Shown here in pieces: positions 49,778-57,442 of a DNA stretch of 64,000 nucleotides. The stretch lies in NCBI RefSeq assembly GCF_021462285.1, contig NZ_CP082787.1, positions 3,410,001-3,474,000 of the forward strand, in the 5' to 3' direction. Source of the stretch: Serratia entomophila (lineage in GTDB: Bacteria > Pseudomonadota > Gammaproteobacteria > Enterobacterales > Enterobacteriaceae). The position numbers were made by a program, and so were the translations under genes. Within the stretch, counting starts at the first letter, position 1. Each line of letters begins with the position of its first letter. The notes below the pieces were generated by a model. That model was not told the origin of the DNA. It ran no database searches and saw nothing but the letters and a program-made list of their open reading frames with translations.

Positions 49778-50335
49778 TCAGGCGTTTTCATCGGTATCGC
49801 GCAGCGGTTTGCCATAGGCCTGTTCGTTATTGCGCGTCAGCCACAGCGACAGCGCCTTCAGCGAATCTGGCGTGAACTCGTCGCAGCGGGCGGTGATCTC
49901 TTCCGGCGTCAGCCAGCTTACTTCAACCACTTCCTCTTCCTGCAGCGCAAAAGGACCGTGCGATACGCAGCTGAACAGTGCGCCCCAGACCCGGCACTGT
50001 TCTTCTTCGAAGTAGAACAGCCCGTGCTCGGCGAACGGCACGCCGGCGATCCCCAACTCTTCTTCCGCTTCGCGGCGCGCCGAATCCAGCACGTTTTCAC
50101 CGCTCTGCACCACGCCACCCGCGGTGGCGTCCAGCCAGCCCGGATAGAAATCCTTGATGTCGGTGCGACGCTGCACCAGAATTTTTCCCATTCCATCATG
50201 CACCACAATATAGGTAGCACGATGACGCAGCCGTTGAGCCCGCATCTGTTGACGACTGGATTGAGCAACCACCTCGTTGTGCTCGTCGACGATATCAACC
50301 CACTCGGTATCTGCAGCCTGACCCTGTTCCGCCAT
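49778..50335 (-). CDS. yfcD: Nudix hydrolase YfcD
   Basis: A 185-residue Nudix protein (E. coli YfcD 180) with the Nudix box [24 protein letters not shown] spread over residues ~73-96: G, E, REAEEE and G at the right spacing for Mg-binding. [19 protein letters not shown] is the typical strand before it. YfcD resembles isopentenyl-diphosphate isomerase-type Nudix proteins but its substrate is not established. It lies 92 bp downstream of yfcE. Confidence 0.93.
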   Translation of the reverse strand: MAEQGQAADTEWVDIVDEHNEVVAQSSRQQMRAQRLRHRATYIVVHDGMGKILVQRRTDIKDFYPGWLDATAGGVVQSGENVLDSARREAEEELGIAGVPFAEHGLFYFEEEQCRVWGALFSCVSHGPFALQEEEVVEVSWLTPEEITARCDEFTPDSLKALSLWLTRNNEQAYGKPLRDTDENA

Positions 50336-50427
50336 CCTCTAAAACCTTCTATTTTGGCGCGATGCATCCCGCGCGCTGGTTAATCAATGAGTATTTTTCA
50401 AAGATTTTTATTGTGTGTGTGTATAAA

Positions 50428-50979
50428 TTAGTGCGTTAACGCCACCTCTGCAACAGCCTTGCCGCCATCGAGCGTGACCACACTCAAAATGCCCAGATCC
50501 AGTATGCCATAACTGGCCGGAAAGCCCCCTTTGGGAATGCTGACCGACCCCGGATTAAAGCAGTAAATATTCCCCCGCCGCTCCGCCTGCGGCAGATGCG
50601 TATGGCCATAGACCAAAACATCGCCGGAAGACAACGGCGGCAGTGCCGAGGGATGATAAAGGTGACCGTGGGTTAAAAACAATCGTCTTTTTTGCAACAG
50701 CACCTGTTGCCAAGGGGCCGTGATCGGGAAGTTCAGTAACATTTGATCAACTTCGCTGTCGCAATTGCCGCGAACGGCGATGATCTTGTCGCTATAGCGA
50801 TTCAACTGTTCGGCAACCTGAGCCGGCCGATAGCCCACAGGCAGCGCGTTGCGCGGGCCGTGATTCAGCAAATCACCCAGAAGAATCAGCCAATCGGCGG
50901 CGCTTTGTTCAAAACGCTCCAGCACCCGTTCGGCGGCGGGCAGCGACCCATGAATGTCGGAGACGAACATCAGTTTCAT
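50428..50979 (-). CDS. yfcE: Phosphodiesterase YfcE
   Basis: A metallophosphoesterase of 183 residues that hydrolyses phosphodiesters in vitro. The metal-binding motifs are FVSDIHGS (D8, H10), GDLLNHGPRN (Asp and Asn), AVRGNCD (GNxD) and VYGHTHLP (GHTH). Its first ~150 bp are copied in a broken form at 52742-52896, the right flank of an inserted segment. The intact copy here is full length. It is the upstream partner of yfcD. Confidence 0.95.
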   Translation of the reverse strand: MKLMFVSDIHGSLPAAERVLERFEQSAADWLILLGDLLNHGPRNALPVGYRPAQVAEQLNRYSDKIIAVRGNCDSEVDQMLLNFPITAPWQQVLLQKRRLFLTHGHLYHPSALPPLSSGDVLVYGHTHLPQAERRGNIYCFNPGSVSIPKGGFPASYGILDLGILSVVTLDGGKAVAEVALTH

Positions 50980-51240
50980 AACCTTGTCCTTAGCAGGGAA
51001 ATAACCGCTATTTTACCCTGCCTCCGCCGCGCGGCAAGCCGCAGCCACGCCTGGAAAAAATTATGCTACGGCGCGTACAGATAGCATCGGACGAATCTCA
51101 CATAGCCTGCTATTCTTAGCTGCTATTGTTGGTATCCCTATAGTTAGATCTCTGAAATACCTTTGTGCGCGGCGAAGACCGCAGCAACGTGCAATGAATT
51201 GCAGATCACCTTACCGCAGGAGGCAACATGATTGACCTGT
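50829..51240. repeat. Left direct repeat (yfcE 5' end, intergenic region, yfcG start)
   Basis: A 412-bp segment that recurs at 52742-53143. It spans the first ~150 bp of yfcE, the whole yfcE-yfcG intergenic region and the first ~13 bp of yfcG. The two copies differ by 5 substitutions and a 10-bp deletion in the right copy; the yfcG-proximal ~230 bp are identical. Confidence 0.95.
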
Positions 51241-51278
51241 CAATTGCAACATTTTCCTCCCGAACACGAACCCAATAA
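51228..51278 (+). pseudogene. Truncated yfcG start fused to cargo sequence
   Basis: The left repeat keeps the yfcG ribosome site (GCAGGAGG) and codons ATG ATT GAC CTG, then diverges. The fused frame gives MIDLSIATFSSRTRTQ and stops at 51278, directly before a hairpin. It is a remnant of the duplication, though it could be translated. Confidence 0.7.
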
Positions 51279-51301
51279 AAGGAGCCAATTTAGCTCCTTT
51301 T
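51277..51301. terminator. Terminator at the left edge of the cargo
   Basis: AAAAGGAGC and GCTCCTTTT form a 9-bp stem with a 7-nt loop and tracts on both sides. It can end minus-strand transcription from the cargo and plus-strand transcription from the duplicated yfcG promoter. Confidence 0.75.
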
Positions 51302-51304
51302 CAG

Positions 51305-51484
51305 TCAGTTAGTATCTTTAGGTGGATATGGATCGTGTCCAGGCGAATCAGAGTTAGAAATATTTCCATAAGCATAGGGTTGGTTTGTCCGGTGTACTAA
51401 TACATTACTTTGGGTGACGCCCTTTATTAGTACACCGGACCTTATTATGCGATCAAACTCTAAACTTTGAGAAAAGATAGATTG
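51305..51484 (-). pseudogene. Open frame without a start, possible 3' end of a lost or frameshifted gene
   Basis: On the minus strand a stop-free frame of 59 codons runs from after a TAA (51482-51484) to a TGA at 51305-51307. It reads SLEFDRIIRSGVLIKG ... HRTNQPYAYGNISNS ... DPYPPKDTN. There is no start codon of any usual kind. A terminator follows the TGA at once, which is what the end of a real gene would have. It overlaps the end of the 75-residue gene in another frame, so a frameshifted longer form of that protein is possible. It also contains the 16-bp inverted repeat. Confidence 0.35.
51387..51440. repeat. Perfect 16-bp inverted repeat with 22-bp spacer
   Basis: GTCCGGTGTACTAATA (51387-51402) and TATTAGTACACCGGAC (51425-51440) are exact reverse complements. 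It lies 12 bp downstream of the 75-residue gene. No T-tract follows, so it is not a standard terminator; a recombination site, the ends of a small element, or an RNA hairpin are possible. Confidence 0.9.
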
Positions 51485-51680
51485 TTATCCAAGAAATAAC
51501 GATCGAAAGTAAAATGAGCATGGCAATTAGAGAGTCAAACGATGAACTCATTAAACCTAATGGGTTTGAGATCTTCGCCACCTTTAAGTATGTGTCCTCT
51601 GATAGACGCCTGAAAACTACTTCAGTCAGTACTACAAAGTAGATCAGAGTCAATACGATATATGCAATTGCTCTCTTCAT
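51453..51680 (-). CDS. Small membrane protein in the cargo, unknown function
   Basis: A 75-residue protein with two membrane segments (AIAYIVLTLIYFVVLTEVVF and LIAMLILLSIVISWITIYLF) joined by a short polar loop (RRLSEDTYLKVAKISNP). AAGGA lies 7 nt before the ATG. It is divergent from the 229-residue gene across 74 bp. Size and topology would suit an immunity protein for a membrane-active toxin, but that is inference. No relative was recognised. The sequence is AT-rich compared with the core genes on both sides. Confidence 0.6.
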   Translation of the reverse strand: MKRAIAYIVLTLIYFVVLTEVVFRRLSEDTYLKVAKISNPLGLMSSSFDSLIAMLILLSIVISWITIYLFSKFRV

Positions 51681-51754
51681 TGGTCATCCTTGCATTATTT
51701 ACTGTTCAATATATAATCACCTAATGGATTCTACATCAAAGGAAGTGATAACGC

Positions 51755-52444
51755 ATGTCCTATCTCAAGTTAAAGATGCAAGCAGACCAAGCCATTGCCC
51801 TAAGTATTGAGAGATCCCTTGTACAGTTAAAGAAAGACACTACCAGTATTGTACAGAGTGTTAGGTCTGGAACCGAGCGAGCAAGTTGGTATGGTTCCTG
51901 TTTGTTTGATGACTACAAAGACGTATGCCGGCAGTTGAGACAAGAAGATACCCGCATGTTGTTATCGATACGGCAGTTATACCAGCGTAAAGATGTAGTA
52001 CTTGATATGGTGGAAATCTATTTTAAGATAAAACTCAGTAGGATCAGCAGCCCAGGTCAGAATAAGGTTATGCAAACCATCATTGAAAAACTTGCTAACC
52101 ATGCCTCAGAAAAGTTTTCAAAATTGTCAGTTGCCTATACGATCGCAAAACTAATTACTGAATCCCAGGATTTCAAAGAATCACATATTAACATCATCAA
52201 TAAAAGTAGTTTAGTTGCCGTAAACGTTTTAAGCTTCTATGGAAAAATGCAAAAAGCTGCACTATCTGCTAGAAAACTTCAATTTTCAGATCCTAACTAT
52301 TACGCAGCTCTCTACAAAGAAAACCTAGAGTTGTTGTATTTTATGATCGAGCCAGAAATGAACAAGATCATCTACCTGACTAATTCAGGTTCTAGTGATG
52401 AAGAAGAAATAATTTTCCTAATGAACAAGATTCTCACAAAATGA
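51755..52444 (+). CDS. Unrecognised 229-residue helical protein, possible orphan toxin
   Basis: A 229-residue soluble-looking protein with no signal peptide, probably almost all helical (MSYLKLKMQADQAIALSIER start, LYQRKDVVLDMVEIYFKI, ELLYFMIEPEMNKIIYL) and an acidic stretch SSDEEE near the C terminus. AAAGGAAG is well placed before the ATG. Its stop overlaps the start of a 58-residue membrane protein (ATGA). Base composition is AT-rich, unlike its neighbours, and it sits in a cargo bounded by duplicated host DNA, so transfer is likely. The arrangement recalls S. marcescens orphan T6SS pairs such as Ssp6-Sip6 (pore-forming effector with a small membrane immunity protein), but I cannot claim sequence similarity. 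Confidence 0.6.
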   Translation: MSYLKLKMQADQAIALSIERSLVQLKKDTTSIVQSVRSGTERASWYGSCLFDDYKDVCRQLRQEDTRMLLSIRQLYQRKDVVLDMVEIYFKIKLSRISSPGQNKVMQTIIEKLANHASEKFSKLSVAYTIAKLITESQDFKESHINIINKSSLVAVNVLSFYGKMQKAALSARKLQFSDPNYYAALYKENLELLYFMIEPEMNKIIYLTNSGSSDEEEIIFLMNKILTK

Positions 52445-52617
52445 AGTGGTTAATTGATTGGCTGGGTAACTCGTTCGCTTACCTAATCCCTATCGTACTC
52501 ATTATTGTTGGCGGAGTTATTTTCGTTTCAGTGTTCCCAAACTCTGGTTTTTATCTCACTCTTCTTTGGGCTATCGTCGTATGTGTAGCCTATGTGAAGT
52601 GGTCCAAGTGGTTGTAG
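52441..52617 (+). CDS. 58-residue membrane protein, possible immunity partner
   Basis: Starts at an ATG overlapping the stop of the 229-residue gene by 4 bp and ends at TAG 52615-52617. It reads MKWLIDWLGNSFAYLIPIVL, then IIVGGVIFVSVF and, after PNSGF, YLTLLWAIVVCVAYVKWSKWL: two membrane helices with a short loop and Lys/Trp-rich ends. Translation is probably coupled to the upstream gene. Role unknown; the size and coupling suit an immunity or accessory protein. Confidence 0.6.
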   Translation: MKWLIDWLGNSFAYLIPIVLIIVGGVIFVSVFPNSGFYLTLLWAIVVCVAYVKWSKWL

Positions 52618-52741
52618 TTACTTTTGTAATCCATAGTAATATTATAGTCCGGTAAAATCATGTACCAGTGGTTGCCGCCACTGCTAGAAAGCCCCCTTGT
52701 AAGCAATCCCTGCAAAACGACCCATTCACTTTTAGAGATCA
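52618..52741. other. Right end of the cargo up to the duplicated flank
   Basis: 124 bp of AT-rich DNA. On the minus strand it continues the broken yfcE frame as LISKSEWVVLQGLLTRG and then SSSGGNHWYMILPDYNITM, a foreign tail of ~49 residues ending inside the 58-residue gene. CAGTGG-TTGCCG-CCACTG at ~52666-52683 could form a weak hairpin after the operon. Confidence 0.4.
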
Positions 52742-52883
52742 GATAGCCCACAGGCAGCGCGTTGCGCGGGCCGTGATTCAGCAAATCACCCAGAAGAATC
52801 AGCCACTTTGTTCAAAACGCTCCAGCACCCGTTCGGCGGCGGGCAGTGACCCATGAATGTCGTAGGCGAACATCAGTTTCATA
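52742..52883 (-). pseudogene. Truncated yfcE copy
   Basis: Minus strand from ATG 52881-52883: MKLMFAYDIHGSLPAAERVL continues to a 10-bp deletion that shifts the frame, and the copy ends at the cargo junction after NALPVGY. It lacks most of the metallophosphoesterase domain and cannot be functional. The changed residue FAYD in place of FVSD in the intact copy shows decay. Confidence 0.9.
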
Positions 52884-53143
52884 ACCTTGTACTTAGCAGG
52901 GAAATAACCGCTATTTTACCCTGCCTCCGCCGCGCGGCAAGCCGCAGCCGCGCCTGGAAAAAATTATGCTACGGCGCGTACAGATAGCATCGGACGAATC
53001 TCACATAGCCTGCTATTCTTAGCTGCTATTGTTGGTATCCCTATAGTTAGATCTCTGAAATACCTTTGTGCGCGGCGAAGACCGCAGCAACGTGCAATGA
53101 ATTGCAGATCACCTTACCGCAGGAGGCAACATGATTGACCTGT
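52742..53143. repeat. Right direct repeat (yfcE 5' end, intergenic region, yfcG start)
   Basis: The 402-bp counterpart of 50829-51240. It lacks 10 bp inside the yfcE part and carries five substitutions, four of them in the yfcE fragment or its start; the remainder is identical. It connects directly to intact yfcG. Confidence 0.95.
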
Positions 53144-53760
53144 ATTACGCACCGACTCCCAATGGTCACAAGATCACTCTGTTTCTGGAAGAGGTTGGCT
53201 TACCCTATCGTATCCACCGCGTAAACATCAGCGCCGGCGACCAGTTCAAGCCGGAGTTCCTGAGCATTTCCCCCAACAACAAAATCCCGGCGATCGTCGA
53301 TCAGCAGCCGGTGGACGGCGGCGCCCCCATCAGCCTGTTCGAATCCGGCGAAATTCTGCTCTATCTGGCGGAGAAGACCGGCAAGCTGTTGAGCAAAGGC
53401 CTGCGCGAACGCGCCGCCACGCTGCAATGGCTGTTCTGGCAGGTGGCAGGCTTCGGGCCAATGCTTGGGCAGAACCACCACTTCAATCACTACGCCCCGC
53501 AACCGGTGCCATACGCCATCGAGCGTTACCACCTGGAAACCAAGCGGCTGTATGGCGTGCTGGAAGCCGAACTGCAAAAACATCCCTACCTGGGCGGCGA
53601 CAACTACAGCATCGCTGATATCGCCACCTACCCTTGGGTGGTGTCGCATCCGCGCCAGCGCATCGATCTGGCGGATTATCCGGCGGTGCGCAACTGGTTC
53701 GAACGCATCAGCAACCGGCCGGCGACCGAGCGCGCCTACAAGCTAGCCGAGCAGGCTTAA
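53131..53760 (+). CDS. yfcG: Disulfide-bond oxidoreductase YfcG (glutathione transferase family)
   Basis: A 209-residue GST-fold protein (E. coli 215) with glutathione-dependent disulfide reductase activity. The thioredoxin-like N domain reads [21 protein letters not shown] (Thr9 and Asn11 region bind GSH), PAIVD and [15 protein letters not shown]; the helical C domain has [25 protein letters not shown] precedes the ATG. Its 5' region up to codon ~4 is duplicated at the left side of the insert. Followed by a GC-rich hairpin and folX. Confidence 0.95.
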   Translation: MIDLYYAPTPNGHKITLFLEEVGLPYRIHRVNISAGDQFKPEFLSISPNNKIPAIVDQQPVDGGAPISLFESGEILLYLAEKTGKLLSKGLRERAATLQWLFWQVAGFGPMLGQNHHFNHYAPQPVPYAIERYHLETKRLYGVLEAELQKHPYLGGDNYSIADIATYPWVVSHPRQRIDLADYPAVRNWFERISNRPATERAYKLAEQA

Positions 53761-53769
53761 TTCTTGCGG

Positions 53770-53789
53770 CTCCCCGGCCCGCCGGGGAG
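53770..53789 (+). terminator. GC hairpin after yfcG
   Basis: CTCCCCGG and CCGGGGAG form an 8-bp stem with a 4-nt loop, 9 bp after the yfcG stop, with no clear T-tract. Confidence 0.5.
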
Positions 53790-53864
53790 TTCGCCCGCAC
53801 GTTATCTTTTCCCTACTTTCCGTGTATTCTGATCGCCAATAATCAGACCTATGGAGAATCTCTG

Positions 53865-54236
53865 ATGTCTTTCAGTCAACCCGACGCCATTATTCGTATC
53901 AAAAACCTGCGGTTGCGTACGTTCATCGGTATCAAGGAAGAGGAAATCAACAACCGTCAGGATATCCTGATAAACGTGGCGATCCACTACCCGGCGGAGC
54001 GGGCGCGCAACAGCGAGAATATCGACGACGCGCTCAACTACCGCACCATCACCAAGGCGATCATCCGCCACGTGGAGGATAACCGCTTCGCCTTGCTGGA
54101 AAAATTAACTCAGGATGTGCTCGATATCGTAAAAGAACACGCCTGGGTAACCTATGCTGAAGTGGAGATAGATAAATTATTGGCCCTGCGCTATGCCGAT
54201 TCGGTTTCCATGACCATGAGCTATCGCCGGGGCTAA
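53865..54236 (+). CDS. folX: Dihydroneopterin triphosphate 2'-epimerase
   Basis: FolX epimerises dihydroneopterin triphosphate to the monapterin form; it is a FolB paralogue. The 123-residue protein (E. coli 120) starts [20 protein letters not shown] at 53865 with GGAGAA upstream. [29 protein letters not shown] and the C-terminal [15 protein letters not shown] are family motifs. 22 bp upstream of yfcH, so probably co-transcribed. Confidence 0.94.
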   Translation: MSFSQPDAIIRIKNLRLRTFIGIKEEEINNRQDILINVAIHYPAERARNSENIDDALNYRTITKAIIRHVEDNRFALLEKLTQDVLDIVKEHAWVTYAEVEIDKLLALRYADSVSMTMSYRRG

Positions 54237-54258
54237 ATCTAAATCAGGGAGACAGATC

Positions 54259-55176
54259 ATGCGAGTCCTGATCACCGGCGCAACAGGATTGATAGGGAGC
54301 AGCCTGACAACGCGGCTGCTGGCGCTTTCTCATCAGATAACCGTGCTGACGCGCGACCCACAACGCGCCCGCAGCCGCCTCGGCGATCGGCCAACCTACC
54401 GGCAAACGCTGGATGACTGCACCTCGCTGGACGAGTTTGACGCGGTGATCAACCTGGCCGGCGAGCCTATCGCCGACAAACGCTGGAGCGCGGCGCAGAA
54501 AGAGCGCCTGTGCCATAGCCGCTGGGATCTGACCGAACGCCTGGCGGCGCTGATCGGCGCCGGCAGCGCGCCGCCCAGCGTGCTGATTTCCGGCTCCGCC
54601 GTCGGCTATTATGGCGATCAGGGCCAGGCGGTGGTCACTGAAGAAGAGCCTCCGCATGATGAATTCACCCACCAGCTGTGCCAACGCTGGGAATCGCTGG
54701 CGCTGCAGGCGCAGAGCGACGCCACCCGGGTCTGCCTGCTGCGCACCGGCGTGGTGCTGGCGCCTCAGGGCGGCGCCTTGGCCAAAATGCTGCCGCCGTT
54801 CCGGCTGGGCCTCGGCGGCCCTATCGGCGACGGCCGTCAATATCTGCCGTGGATCCATCTGGAAGACATGATCAACGGCATCGTTTTTCTGCTGGACCAC
54901 GATACCCTGCAAGGCCCGTTCAATATGGTCGCCCCTTACCCGGTGCACAACGAGCAATTCGCCGCGCAGTTGGCCAACGTGCTCGATCGCCCGGCATTTA
55001 TGCGGGTACCGGCCTTTGCCATGCGTTTATTGATGGGGGAAGCGGCGGTGTTGGTGCTCGGCGGCCAGCGGGCGGTACCGAGACGGCTGGAAGAGGCCGG
55101 CTTCCATTTCCGCTATCTGGAATTGGAGCAGGCGCTGGACGATGTTATCAATCAGCAGCGGGCCGCAGCCCGCTGA
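54259..55176 (+). CDS. yfcH: NAD-dependent epimerase-like protein YfcH (SDR39U1 type)
   Basis: A 305-residue extended short-chain dehydrogenase of the SDR39U1 family. NAD motif [20 protein letters not shown] at the N terminus, [14 protein letters not shown], and VGYYGDQG with the Tyr of the active site. Enzymatic role unknown, though conserved beside folX. It ends only 3 bp before the convergent hisP stop with no visible terminator between. Confidence 0.93.
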   Translation: MRVLITGATGLIGSSLTTRLLALSHQITVLTRDPQRARSRLGDRPTYRQTLDDCTSLDEFDAVINLAGEPIADKRWSAAQKERLCHSRWDLTERLAALIGAGSAPPSVLISGSAVGYYGDQGQAVVTEEEPPHDEFTHQLCQRWESLALQAQSDATRVCLLRTGVVLAPQGGALAKMLPPFRLGLGGPIGDGRQYLPWIHLEDMINGIVFLLDHDTLQGPFNMVAPYPVHNEQFAAQLANVLDRPAFMRVPAFAMRLLMGEAAVLVLGGQRAVPRRLEEAGFHFRYLELEQALDDVINQQRAAAR

Positions 55177-55179
55177 CTG

Positions 55180-55953
55180 TCATTTCAACGCGCCGGACAG
55201 AAACTGCTGCAGGCGTTGGCTTTTGGGGTTGCCAAACAGCTCGGCCGGCGGCCCCTGTTCTTCAATCAGCCCCTTGTGCAGGAAAATCACATGGTTGGAC
55301 ACGTGGCGCGCAAACTCCATTTCGTGCGTCACCACCACCATGGTTTTCCCCTCCTCCGCCAGCTTTTGCATGATGCGCAGCACTTCGCCCACCAGCTCAG
55401 GGTCCAGCGCCGAGGTCGGCTCATCGAACAGCAGCACTTCCGGCTCCATCGCCAACGCACGGGCGATGGAAACGCGCTGCTGCTGGCCGCCCGACAGATG
55501 CACCGGGTATTTGCCGCGCGCCCGTTCGTCGATGCCCACCTTGTCCAGGTAGCGCACCGCACGCTCGCGCGCTTCGGCCTTGCTCAGCCCCAGCACCTGC
55601 ACCGGCGCCTCCATCACGTTCTCCAGCACCGTCATGTGGCTCCACAGGTTAAAGTGCTGGAACACCATGGTCAGACGGGTGCGCAGCAGCTGCAGCTGCT
55701 TCTTGTCGAACACCTTAAGCTGGCCGTCCTTGTCACGCACCATGCGGATATCTTCATTATTCAGGCTGATAGCCCCCTCGCTCGGCTTCTCGAGGAAGTT
55801 GATGCAGCGCAGAAAGGTGCTTTTACCGGAGCCGGAGGAGCCGATGATGCTTATCACGTCGCCGGCGTTGGCCGCCAGCGATACGCCTTTCAACACTTCG
55901 TGGTCACCGTAGCGCTTGTGCAGTTCAGTGACGGCTAATTTATTCTCGGACAT
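55180..55953 (-). CDS. hisP: Histidine/basic amino acid ABC transporter ATP-binding protein
   Basis: The ATPase of the histidine permease, 257 residues (E. coli 257). Walker A GSSGSGKSTFLRC, signature LSGGQQQRVSIARAL, Walker B VLLFDEPTSALDPE and the H-loop VTHEMEFA are all present. Last gene of hisJQMP, 20 bp after hisM. Confidence 0.97.
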   Translation of the reverse strand: MSENKLAVTELHKRYGDHEVLKGVSLAANAGDVISIIGSSGSGKSTFLRCINFLEKPSEGAISLNNEDIRMVRDKDGQLKVFDKKQLQLLRTRLTMVFQHFNLWSHMTVLENVMEAPVQVLGLSKAEARERAVRYLDKVGIDERARGKYPVHLSGGQQQRVSIARALAMEPEVLLFDEPTSALDPELVGEVLRIMQKLAEEGKTMVVVTHEMEFARHVSNHVIFLHKGLIEEQGPPAELFGNPKSQRLQQFLSGALK

Positions 55954-55973
55954 CGTTTTCTTCCCGTCAGTTG

Positions 55974-56678
55974 TCAGTGGCTAACGTGCGCCATCCAGCG
56001 CTTCTCGGCCTTGCGGAACAGGCTGATTAACACGTAGGAAATGATCAGATACAGCACCGCCGCAATGCCGAAGGCGTAGAACGGCTGGTAGGTCGCGGCG
56101 TTGATGTCGCGCGCGATTTTCAGCAGGTCCGGCACGGTGGCGGTGAACGCCAGCGCGGTGGAGTGCAGCATCAGGATCACTTCGTTGCTGTAGGCCGGCA
56201 GCGCGGTGCGCAGTGCCGAAGGCAAAATAATGCAGCGATACATCTTGAAGCGGGAAAACCCGTAGGCGTTGGCCGCCTCGATCTCACCGTGCGGTACCGA
56301 GCGGATCGCCCCGGCGAAAATCTCGGTGGTATAGGCGCAGGTATTGAGGGTCAACGCCAAAATGGTGCAGTTCAGCCCGCTGCGGAAAAACGCATTGAGG
56401 AACTCGCTGCCGCGCACGATCTCCAGGCTGTACATGCCGGAGTAGAACACCAACAGCTGCACATACAGCGGCGTGCCGCGAAACACGTAGGTGTACAGCC
56501 ACACCGGGAAGCGCACCCATTTGATGGAGGAGACGCGCGCCACCGCCATCGGGATCGCCAGCAGGCCGCCCATCACCACCGACGCAATCAGCAGCCACAG
56601 CGTGACCGCCACGCCGGTGAAGCGATAGCCGTCGCTCCACAGCAGCGATTGCCAGTACTGTTGCAAAATGTCGATCAT
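55974..56678 (-). CDS. hisM: Histidine ABC transporter permease HisM
   Basis: Inner-membrane permease of the histidine/lysine/arginine/ornithine uptake system, 234 residues with five membrane segments. The EAA loop reads EIEAANAYGFSRFKMYRCIILP. Its ATG overlaps the hisQ stop by 4 bp. Confidence 0.96.
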   Translation of the reverse strand: MIDILQQYWQSLLWSDGYRFTGVAVTLWLLIASVVMGGLLAIPMAVARVSSIKWVRFPVWLYTYVFRGTPLYVQLLVFYSGMYSLEIVRGSEFLNAFFRSGLNCTILALTLNTCAYTTEIFAGAIRSVPHGEIEAANAYGFSRFKMYRCIILPSALRTALPAYSNEVILMLHSTALAFTATVPDLLKIARDINAATYQPFYAFGIAAVLYLIISYVLISLFRKAEKRWMAHVSH

Positions 56679-57361
56679 AATTCGGCCCTCTTGACGCCCA
56701 GTGAGTAACGCCGTTCAAGCCACAGCAACACGCCGTTGGAAACGGTGGTGAAGATCAGATAAACCACACCGGCCACGATGGCGAAGAAGAACGGCTGATA
56801 GGTGCCCTTCCCGGCCAGCTGCGTGGCTTTCACCACGTCGTTCAGACCGAGGATCGACACCAGCGCCGTCGCCTTCAGGATCACCTGCCAGTTGTTGCCG
56901 ATGCCCGGCAGCGCGAAGCGCATCATCGCCGGGAACAGAATGCGGCGGAATATCTGCGCCCCGGTAAACCCGTAGGCCGTCGCAGCTTCAATCTGCCCCT
57001 TCGGCACCGCCATATAAGCGCCGCGGAAGGTTTCGGTAAAGTAGGCGCCATAGATAAAGCCGAGGGTAATGATGCCGGCGCTGAGGGGATCGATATCGAT
57101 TTGCGAGAAGCCGAGCAGTTCGGTGATGTTGTTCAGCGCAATCTGCAGGCCATAGAAAATCAGCAGCATCAGCACCAAATCGGGCACGCCGCGGATCAGC
57201 GTGGTGTAAGCGCCAAAAATCGTCGAGATCAGCGGGTTATGCGAAAGTTTGCCGCCGGCGCCGATCAAACCAATCACCACCGCCAGCAAAACGGAACTGA
57301 GGGCCAGCTCCAGCGTCACTAAAGCGCCCTCGAATATCAGTTGGGAATAGCCTTGCAGCAT
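56675..57361 (-). CDS. hisQ: Histidine ABC transporter permease HisQ
   Basis: Second permease subunit of the histidine system, 228 residues, same length as E. coli. EAA loop: QIEAATAYGFTGAQIFRRIL. It starts MLQGYSQLIFEGALVTLELA. Separated from hisJ by 81 bp that contain a GC-rich hairpin. Confidence 0.96.
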   Translation of the reverse strand: MLQGYSQLIFEGALVTLELALSSVLLAVVIGLIGAGGKLSHNPLISTIFGAYTTLIRGVPDLVLMLLIFYGLQIALNNITELLGFSQIDIDPLSAGIITLGFIYGAYFTETFRGAYMAVPKGQIEAATAYGFTGAQIFRRILFPAMMRFALPGIGNNWQVILKATALVSILGLNDVVKATQLAGKGTYQPFFFAIVAGVVYLIFTTVSNGVLLWLERRYSLGVKRAEL

Positions 57362-57394
57362 TTACTTCACCCTGTGGTCTAGGATCCGAACCAT

Positions 57395-57416
57395 CGGGGC
57401 CAGCTGGCCGGCCCCG
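57395..57416 (-). promoter_or_regulatory. Hairpin between hisJ and hisQ
   Basis: CGGGGCC and GGCCCCG form a 7-bp stem with an 8-nt loop. A REP hairpin sits at the same place in E. coli and Salmonella and stabilises the upstream hisJ mRNA; this one is not a REP by sequence but may act alike. Confidence 0.55.
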
Positions 57417-57442
57417 CAGTCACAATATGGAACGGTGCGGCA

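Noticed and set aside
51241..52741. The cargo as a classical insertion sequence or integron cassette
   Set aside because: No transposase or integrase frame, no IS ends at its borders, and the flanks are duplicated host DNA of ~0.4 kb rather than short target repeats.
55177..55179. A terminator between yfcH and hisP
   Set aside because: Only 3 bp separate the convergent stops and no hairpin is visible there.
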